A stretch of DNA of 64,000 nt from an uncultured Actinomycetes bacterium. GTDB taxonomy: Bacteria; Actinomycetota; Acidimicrobiia; Acidimicrobiales; RAAP-2. The stretch is from NCBI GenBank assembly GCA_903871335.1, contig CAIQGE010000020.1, positions 23,701 to 87,700 on the forward strand, in the 5' to 3' direction. Positions within the stretch are counted from its first letter, which is position 1. Every line of letters begins with the position of its first letter. Below the pieces are notes generated by a model, which did not search any database, was not told the DNA's origin, and saw only the letters and a list, made by a program, of their open reading frames with translations. This document shows positions 58,264 to 64,000 of the stretch, in pieces. Made by a program: the position numbers and the translations under genes.

Positions 58264-61200
58264 TCATGCCACCACCCTCGCAAACATCTCAGCTTGTTGC
58301 AACACCAGCTCGATGGCCGCCTCTTCTTTGTCCGGTGGGTAGTCGTAGCGAGTGAGGAGACGTTTGATTTTTGCTCGCATTGAAGCCCGGACCGAGTCCT
58401 TCAAGTTCCAGTCGATCGACGCGGACTCGCGGATGGCAACGACGAGTTTGCGTGCGATCTCTTTCAAGACTTCGTCACCTAGCTCGAGGACGGCGGCGTC
58501 GTTCTGGACGATGGCGTCATAGAACGCAACCTCATCATCACGGAGCCCTAGAGCCTCGCCGCGGTGATGGGCCTCTCGCATCGCCTTGGCTAATTCGACC
58601 AGCTCGGCGATGATCTGCGCGGTCGTGAGACTTCGATTCGTGTAGCTCGCAATGGCCTTGTCGAGCATCTCGGAGAAGATCCGAGCCTGGACAATGTTGG
58701 TTCGACTGACTGACCTGATTTCGCCATTGAGCAACTTCTTCAGCAGCAGCATCTGAAGGCTTGGTCGGTCAGAGCGCTTGACGCCTTCGAGGAACTCATC
58801 AGAGAGGATTGAGATGTCAGGGCGCTCGAGCCCGGCCTGGGCGTAAATGTCGATGACCTCGTCGGCGGCCACGGCTTCAGAGACCAGCTGCGCGATGGCA
58901 GTATCGACTGCGGCGGTTCCGCCTTTACCCGCAGCTCCAGGCTCACCTTCGGTGTCGAGCTTGACGATGGCTGAGCGGACGTTGGCGAAGAACACCACGT
59001 CGTCTCGGATGGTCCTCGTCTCGTCGCTCGCACCAGCCAAGGCGAATGCCTTGAGGAGTGCCAGTGTCTGATCGGCGAAGCGACGCTTGCGATCGGGGTC
59101 CTCCAACACAAACTCCATGCAGGCTTGGAGTTGGTTCATCCGCTCAAGTCCAGCGAGGGCGGGGTTCGAGTCCCAGTCGAGGCCGTGAAGGATCCCGCAG
59201 ACAACATCGTGTTTCTCCAACATGACGGCGATGACCTCTTCGATGGGAACGCCTGCTTGGTCACGGTCACTTGGGGAGTAGTCGGAAAGGGCGTTCCGGA
59301 GGTTTTGGGCGATGCCGATGTAATCGACAATGAGCCCACCGGGCTTGTCCAAGAAGGTTCGGTTGACCCGAGCAATGGCCTGCATGAGCCCGGCGCCGCG
59401 CATGGGCTTGTCGACGTACATGGTGTTCATCGACGGAGCGTCGAAGCCAGTCAGCCACATGTCGCGCACGATGACAATCTCGAGCTCATCATCAGCGTCC
59501 TTGGCCCGGGTCTTGAGGTCACGCAGCGTCTGCTTTGGGTAGAGGTGCGGCTGAAACGCCGGCACGTCGGCTGCAGAGCCCGTCATGACAACTTTGATGC
59601 GACCTTTGGTTGGATCTTCAGAGTGCCAAGCGGGGCGAAGCTCGACGATGCGCTCGTAGAGTTCGACGCAAATACGCCGGGACATCCCGACGATCATGGC
59701 TTTGCCCTTCAGGCTCTGGCGATGCTGCTCCCAGTGCTCGACGATGTCAGCGGCCACAATGTCGAGCCGTTCAGAAGCACCAACCACCGCTTCAATGCTC
59801 GCCCAGCGAGTCTTGGAGCGCTCAGCGTCGACCAACTCTTGGCCTTCGGTGAGCTCCTCGACGTTGTCGTCGATTTGCTGGCGGTACTCCTCGGGCAAGC
59901 GGACCTTGGCGAGTCGCGACTCGTAGAAGATTCGGACCGTGGCGCCGTCTTCGACAGCTCGTGTCAGGTCGTAGATGTCGACGTAGTCGCCGAAGACTGC
60001 CTTGGTGGACTTATCAGTCGACTCGATCGGGGTTCCTGTGAAACCCAGGTAGGTGGCATTCGGGAGCGCGTCACGAAGGTGGCGGGCGTAGCCATCCAAG
60101 AAGTCGTTTTGGCTCCTGTGAGCTTCGTCGGCAATGACGATGACATTGCGTCGATCAGTCAGCAGCGGGTGGGCATCACCCTTCTCATCCGGAGCGAACT
60201 TCTGGATGGTAGTGAAGATGATGCCGCCCGAGGCACGTTCCAAGAGCTGCCGCATCTCGGCTCGACTGCCCGCTTGTTGTGGCGCCTCTGGCAAGATGCG
60301 CGCCGGGGCGAAGACCTCACCGAAGAGCTGGTCATCCAAGTCATTTCGGTCGGTGATGAGCACAATGGTCGGATTGGCAAGCTCCTCAGCTCGCATGGCC
60401 TTGGCGGCGTAAAACAGCATCTCGAGGCTCTTGCCCGAACCTTGGGTGTGCCAGACAACCCCTCCACGACGGTCCCCATCTGGACGAGACGCCTCAATCG
60501 TCGACTCGATCGCTGCGTTGACTGCCCAGTACTGGTGGTACTTCGCCACCCGTTTGACGATGCCTTTGGGTTCATCAGAGAAGACGATGAAGTTGCAAAG
60601 CAGGTCCAAGAAGCGTGCTGGCTCGAAGACCCCACGGATGAGCACCTCGAGTGGGGTCTTGTCGGTAACGACACTCCTGCCCTCAATGGTCTTCCACGGT
60701 GCATAGTGCTCGAAGCCAGCGGAGAATGACCCCATGAGTGCGCCGAGCCCGTCTGAGACGACGCAGACGGCGTTGGCTGTGAACAGCGAGCTGATGTCAT
60801 TGCGGTAGGTCTGAAGTTGGTTGAAGGCGCCCTTAAGCGTGGCGTTCTCATCGCCAGGGTTCTTAAGTTCGAAGAGTCCGAGCGGCAAGCCGTTGACGAA
60901 GACGACCACGTCGGGGCGGCGATTGCGTCCCTCTTCGACGACTGTGAACTGATTGAGGGCAAACCACTCGTTGTTGTCTGGGTCGTCGAAGTCGATGAGC
61001 CATGCCAACCCGTGACGGATGGCGCCGTCGGCATGGCGGAATTCGACAGGGACGCCTTGGGTGACGAGCTGGTGGAGTCGGAGGTTCTCGGCGAGCGTGT
61101 TCTGCGACTCGGCCCGGAGGACCTGGGTCACGACAGTGTTCACCGCTTCTTGGGGAAGGTCGCGGTTGATGCGGGCCACGGCGTCGTTGAGCCGCTGGGT

Positions 61201-61341
61201 CAGGACGACTTCATCCCAACCTGAGCGCTCCTCTGCGTCGCCACCGGGGCCAATGTCGGGGCCGTGGAGCGTGTGGTAGCCGAGAGAGCGGAAGATCTCG
61301 AGGGTGGCGTCCTCGACGATGGCCTCGTTGATGCCGCTCAT
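58264..61341 (-). CDS. hsdR: Type I restriction enzyme, R subunit
   Basis: This 1025-residue HsdR cuts DNA after ATP-driven translocation. The nuclease motif is RRPDVVVFVNGLPLGLFELKNPG (Asp and ELK). The SF2 helicase core has WHTQGSGKSLEM (Walker A), ADEAHRSQ (DEAH box) and LGFTGTPIE, and RVNRTF in motif VI. A helical C-terminal region would contact the methylase. ATG 61341 overlaps the hsdS stop by one base. The reading frame is intact. Confidence 0.95.
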   Translation of the reverse strand: MSGINEAIVEDATLEIFRSLGYHTLHGPDIGPGGDAEERSGWDEVVLTQRLNDAVARINRDLPQEAVNTVVTQVLRAESQNTLAENLRLHQLVTQGVPVEFRHADGAIRHGLAWLIDFDDPDNNEWFALNQFTVVEEGRNRRPDVVVFVNGLPLGLFELKNPGDENATLKGAFNQLQTYRNDISSLFTANAVCVVSDGLGALMGSFSAGFEHYAPWKTIEGRSVVTDKTPLEVLIRGVFEPARFLDLLCNFIVFSDEPKGIVKRVAKYHQYWAVNAAIESTIEASRPDGDRRGGVVWHTQGSGKSLEMLFYAAKAMRAEELANPTIVLITDRNDLDDQLFGEVFAPARILPEAPQQAGSRAEMRQLLERASGGIIFTTIQKFAPDEKGDAHPLLTDRRNVIVIADEAHRSQNDFLDGYARHLRDALPNATYLGFTGTPIESTDKSTKAVFGDYVDIYDLTRAVEDGATVRIFYESRLAKVRLPEEYRQQIDDNVEELTEGQELVDAERSKTRWASIEAVVGASERLDIVAADIVEHWEQHRQSLKGKAMIVGMSRRICVELYERIVELRPAWHSEDPTKGRIKVVMTGSAADVPAFQPHLYPKQTLRDLKTRAKDADDELEIVIVRDMWLTGFDAPSMNTMYVDKPMRGAGLMQAIARVNRTFLDKPGGLIVDYIGIAQNLRNALSDYSPSDRDQAGVPIEEVIAVMLEKHDVVCGILHGLDWDSNPALAGLERMNQLQACMEFVLEDPDRKRRFADQTLALLKAFALAGASDETRTIRDDVVFFANVRSAIVKLDTEGEPGAAGKGGTAAVDTAIAQLVSEAVAADEVIDIYAQAGLERPDISILSDEFLEGVKRSDRPSLQMLLLKKLLNGEIRSVSRTNIVQARIFSEMLDKAIASYTNRSLTTAQIIAELVELAKAMREAHHRGEALGLRDDEVAFYDAIVQNDAAVLELGDEVLKEIARKLVVAIRESASIDWNLKDSVRASMRAKIKRLLTRYDYPPDKEEAAIELVLQQAEMFARVVA

Positions 61342-62582
61342 TAGGCCTCCACGAGTTCGGCTGCGGCGGGGACCCGAATACGGCCTGAGAGGAGGGCTGG
61401 TAGGAGAGCGTCTCGGAGCATTACGAGAGCTCTATTCTCACCAACGGAGTGTTGGAGCATTCGACGACCCGGGAGCACTGTCTTCAGGAATACGTCTCGC
61501 TCAGCCTTCGTAGGCAACGTGAACTCGGCTTCACCCATCACGCGAGCGTTCATATTCTTCTGCACAGATCCACTTGCTGCTCCCCCTGCGAAGTCCATGA
61601 ACCCGGGCGACTTGAGGAATCCAAAGAGAAAGTAGGAGTCAGCCAAGGTTTCCGGCTTCAGTCGAACCAAGTAGGAGGCAAACACCGCGCCTGGAGCATC
61701 CTCTTCGACTATCGCCGACTTGCCGGGATCCGCCATCCGCGCGATCACGAGGTCACCCTTGCTCAATCCGTACTTCTCCTCATCCTTAGGAGTCACCGCC
61801 GCATGTGGCACTCCGCTCCAATCAATCCAGTTTTGTTTGTTGATGTCCATGACCCTCAGGAACCTTGGCCCAACATCCTCTGAAGTTGCCGAGGCGGTAA
61901 AGCCATACTGAGTGCTACAGAAGTCGCCGAGCCTGATGGTCTCCCACGTCAGGCTCCCTTGACCTCCAAAACTCCTCCTCCACTCAAGGTGGAAGGATTC
62001 GTCAAGTAGTCGGGCAACCCGCCGATTCGACTCAATCTTGTCGTCGAGCGCTCCGAGCACCTCGGCAATGGCTCGCTGTTCGGGGAGGGGTGGGAAGGGC
62101 ACCACGAAACCTTCAATGTGCCCCTTAGTAATGGCCTTGCGCGTCCCTCCCGCAGAATGACCCAGCATGTACTCCTTCACCGCAGGGATCGTGAGGTACT
62201 TCTGCAGGAAGAGAGGATCCACCGAGCCATTCGAGCGGATGATGGCGACGTGCTGGCTAACCCGAGCGGGCAATACCGAGTCAGGAACTACGCAGGTCCT
62301 CAGGATGGAATCACCGGTGATGTTGAAGAGAACATCACCGGGTAGGACCGATACGCCCGAAAGCGCATCCGCTGCATCGTCGTCGATGTGTACGAGCCCC
62401 CTAACGCTGAACTCGTTGTCCAAGACGTTTTGACTCCTGATAAACGCGGTCCCTTCGTCCCGATAGACCTTGGCACCGCCACGTGGCGTGGCCCCACTTC
62501 CGATCTTCGAGGTGACCTCCTTGAGTTCTGCCACGCTCCAACTGGATGGAATGGCTCCGATCGGAAGGTCAAAGTCACTCAC
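61341..62582 (-). CDS. hsdS: Type I restriction enzyme, S (specificity) subunit
   Basis: This 413-residue HsdS has two target-recognition domains: the first about residues 1-170 (starts [22 protein letters not shown], ends [24 protein letters not shown]) and the second about 210-400 (starts [21 protein letters not shown]). The conserved helix after each sets the spacing of the two half-sites. The DNA target cannot be read from sequence. The GTG start overlaps the hsdM stop as GTGA. Confidence 0.93.
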   Translation of the reverse strand: MSDFDLPIGAIPSSWSVAELKEVTSKIGSGATPRGGAKVYRDEGTAFIRSQNVLDNEFSVRGLVHIDDDAADALSGVSVLPGDVLFNITGDSILRTCVVPDSVLPARVSQHVAIIRSNGSVDPLFLQKYLTIPAVKEYMLGHSAGGTRKAITKGHIEGFVVPFPPLPEQRAIAEVLGALDDKIESNRRVARLLDESFHLEWRRSFGGQGSLTWETIRLGDFCSTQYGFTASATSEDVGPRFLRVMDINKQNWIDWSGVPHAAVTPKDEEKYGLSKGDLVIARMADPGKSAIVEEDAPGAVFASYLVRLKPETLADSYFLFGFLKSPGFMDFAGGAASGSVQKNMNARVMGEAEFTLPTKAERDVFLKTVLPGRRMLQHSVGENRALVMLRDALLPALLSGRIRVPAAAELVEA

Positions 62583-64000
62583 TCGAGACCGTCCAGCGAA
62601 GCCATAATCCGAGCCTGCAACTCATCCGACTTTTCGAACTCAGCAAACAACTCCGACTTCAGCCGATCAATTTTCTCCTCGATGGGTTCGCCGTCGTCCT
62701 CGACCTCTGCCGCTCCGACATACCGACCAGGCGTCAGCACGAAGTCATGCGTAGCCACTTCTTCAAGACTCGCCGCTTTGCAGAACCCAGGTACGTCCTC
62801 GTAAGCGACCTCAGGGTCCTTGTTCCGCCACGAGTGATAGGTGCCAGCAATCTTGGCGATGTCATCGGCGTCGAGGTTCCGCAGCGTTCTCGTCTCCATG
62901 TGGCCGAGCTTCCGAGCGTCGATGAAGAGCACCTCGCCAGTTCGCTCACGGAACCCGTCGCCGGATCGGTTCTTAGCTAAGAACCAGAGAGCGACCGGGA
63001 TACCGGCATTGAAGAACAACTTCTCCGGCAGAGCAACAATGCAGTCCACCACGTTGGCTTCAACGAGGTTCTTGCGAATCTCGCCTTCACCCGAGGTCTT
63101 CGACGAGAGTGAACCGTTCGCCAGCACGAATCCTGCAACTCCATGGGGAGAAAGATGATGGACGAAGTGCTGAATCCATGCGTAGTTGCCGTTGCCAGCA
63201 GGAGGCTGGCCGTACTTCCACCGGGGATCGTCCCGAAGAGCGTCGGTGTACCAATCAGAGACATTGAACGGTGGATTGGCGATAACGAAGTCCGCACGAA
63301 GGTCAGGGTGTAGGTCCCGATGGAAGCTGTCGTCAGCCCGGTCACCAAGATTGGCCTCGATGCCACGGATGGCGAGGTTCATCTTGGCGAGTCGCCACGT
63401 AGCTGCGGTGAACTCTTGGCCGTAGACGCTGATGTCATCACGCTTGCCACCGTGCGCCTTTACAAACTCGGCGGACTGGACGAACATCCCGCCTGATCCA
63501 CAGCAGGGGTCATAGATCCTCCCGTGGTAGGGCTCGAGCATCTCGACGAGGAGCCGGACGACTGAGCGAGGCGTGTAGTACTCGCCAGCGCGCTTGCCTT
63601 CTGACGAGGCAAAACCCCCGAGGAAGTATTCGTATACACGACCAAGCACATCATCAGATCCATGGTCGACGTTGGTGAATCCAATGCTGCCGATCAGGTC
63701 GACGAGCTCGCCGAGCAATCGCTTGTCAATCTCGGCGCGAGCGAAGGACTTCGGAAGCACGGCAGTCAGTTGCGGGTTCTCTGCTTCAACCAGATCCATG
63801 GCGTGGTCGATCAGCACGCCAATCTCGGGTTGCTTGGCGCGGTCTTGGAGGTAGCCCCAGCGGGCTTCCACTGGCACCCAAAAGACATTGTCGGCAGCGT
63901 ACTCATTACGGTCTTCGATGATCTCGACGCGACGCTCCGCGTTCTTGACGAAGTAGTCGTCGTTGTTGGGGTCGGCGGTAGCGGCTTCGAGCCAAGCTCG
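62579..64000 (-). CDS. hsdM: Type I DNA methyltransferase, M subunit (partial)
   Basis: These 473 residues run to the window edge with no start in view, so the N-terminal part is missing. Motifs: [17 protein letters not shown], the SAM-binding [18 protein letters not shown], and the catalytic [13 protein letters not shown] (NPPF), marking an N6-adenine methylase. [15 protein letters not shown] segment in the N-terminal part is typical of HsdM. It is the first visible gene of hsdM-hsdS-hsdR. Confidence 0.94.
   Translation of the reverse strand, partial: RAWLEAATADPNNDDYFVKNAERRVEIIEDRNEYAADNVFWVPVEARWGYLQDRAKQPEIGVLIDHAMDLVEAENPQLTAVLPKSFARAEIDKRLLGELVDLIGSIGFTNVDHGSDDVLGRVYEYFLGGFASSEGKRAGEYYTPRSVVRLLVEMLEPYHGRIYDPCCGSGGMFVQSAEFVKAHGGKRDDISVYGQEFTAATWRLAKMNLAIRGIEANLGDRADDSFHRDLHPDLRADFVIANPPFNVSDWYTDALRDDPRWKYGQPPAGNGNYAWIQHFVHHLSPHGVAGFVLANGSLSSKTSGEGEIRKNLVEANVVDCIVALPEKLFFNAGIPVALWFLAKNRSGDGFRERTGEVLFIDARKLGHMETRTLRNLDADDIAKIAGTYHSWRNKDPEVAYEDVPGFCKAASLEEVATHDFVLTPGRYVGAAEVEDDGEPIEEKIDRLKSELFAEFEKSDELQARIMASLDGLE

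Larger units (their letters stand above)
55659..64000. mobile_element. Integrated element at tRNA-Val (right end outside window)
   Basis: From the 3' end of tRNA-Val the content changes to an integrase, small orphan genes and a type I restriction-modification operon, with looser codon bias than the core genes. No second copy of the tRNA 3' end was found in the window, so the far end lies beyond base 64000 or was lost. Confidence 0.65.

Noticed and set aside
59125..60729. A 534-residue open frame on the plus strand
   Set aside because: It is antisense to intact hsdR; the real protein has all expected motifs.
1..64000. CRISPR arrays and insertion sequences
   Set aside because: I saw no regularly spaced identical repeats with unique spacers, and no transposase gene with inverted repeats.

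Overview
This window is a 64 kb piece of a GC-rich actinobacterial chromosome. Supporting signs are the many GTG starts, LexA boxes of the CGAAC-N4-GTTCG type, a lexA / LysM-protein / nrdR neighbourhood as in mycobacteria and corynebacteria, a class E sortase with an LPxTG substrate, and an ATP-grasp / alpha-E / transglutaminase operon. A deep-branching class such as Acidimicrobiia is my best guess, but this is inference without a search. Starts follow two styles. One is a TANNNT -10 box 6 to 8 bases before the start codon, which suggests leaderless mRNA. The other is a GTGA stop-start overlap with the gene before.

Layout. 1-10.3 kb: translation and RNA genes (infB end, rbfA, truB, ribF, rpsO, pnp), a threonine-aldolase-like enzyme, and two membrane mannosyltransferase-like proteins on the minus strand. 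10.4-16.2 kb: dapB, a tandem TetR protein, a diiron ferritin-like protein, dapA and the RNase J gene. 16.3-18.3 kb: a small conserved protein, a GNAT enzyme and a siderophore-interacting-type flavoprotein. 18.4-31.1 kb: ftsK, a D-Ala-D-Ala carboxypeptidase, thrB, an EamA exporter, miaB, miaA, dapF, hflX, dapC, dapD and dapE. Together with dapA and dapB this gives six lysine/diaminopimelate genes of the succinylase route. 31.1-34.5 kb: the transglutaminase / alpha-E / ATP-grasp operon (minus strand).

34.5-38.7 kb is a visibly more AT-rich accessory stretch. It holds a 42-residue basic protein followed by a GNAT protein, a glycerophosphodiesterase, a YjbR-like protein, a membrane protein, and a small protein paired with a stand-alone RelA/SpoT synthetase domain, which is a candidate toxin-antitoxin pair. 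38.7-44.7 kb is a DNA-damage and division block: lexA, a MoxR-type AAA+ ATPase with a VWA/HExxH partner, an SOS-controlled LysM membrane protein of the ChiZ/DivS type, nrdR, a PIG-L deacetylase and dinB. 44.7-54.8 kb holds cell-surface genes (DUF2332-like protein, sortase E, L,D-transpeptidase, LPFTG glycine-rich protein, CapA-like and phosphodiester-glycosidase-like proteins), plus glnD and tRNA-Cys.

54.8-64 kb: a DEDDh exonuclease and tRNA-Val, then an integrated element that starts with a tyrosine integrase. It carries a 37-residue tandem-repeat protein and a type I restriction-modification operon (hsdM cut by the window end, hsdS, hsdR). Its far end is outside the window.
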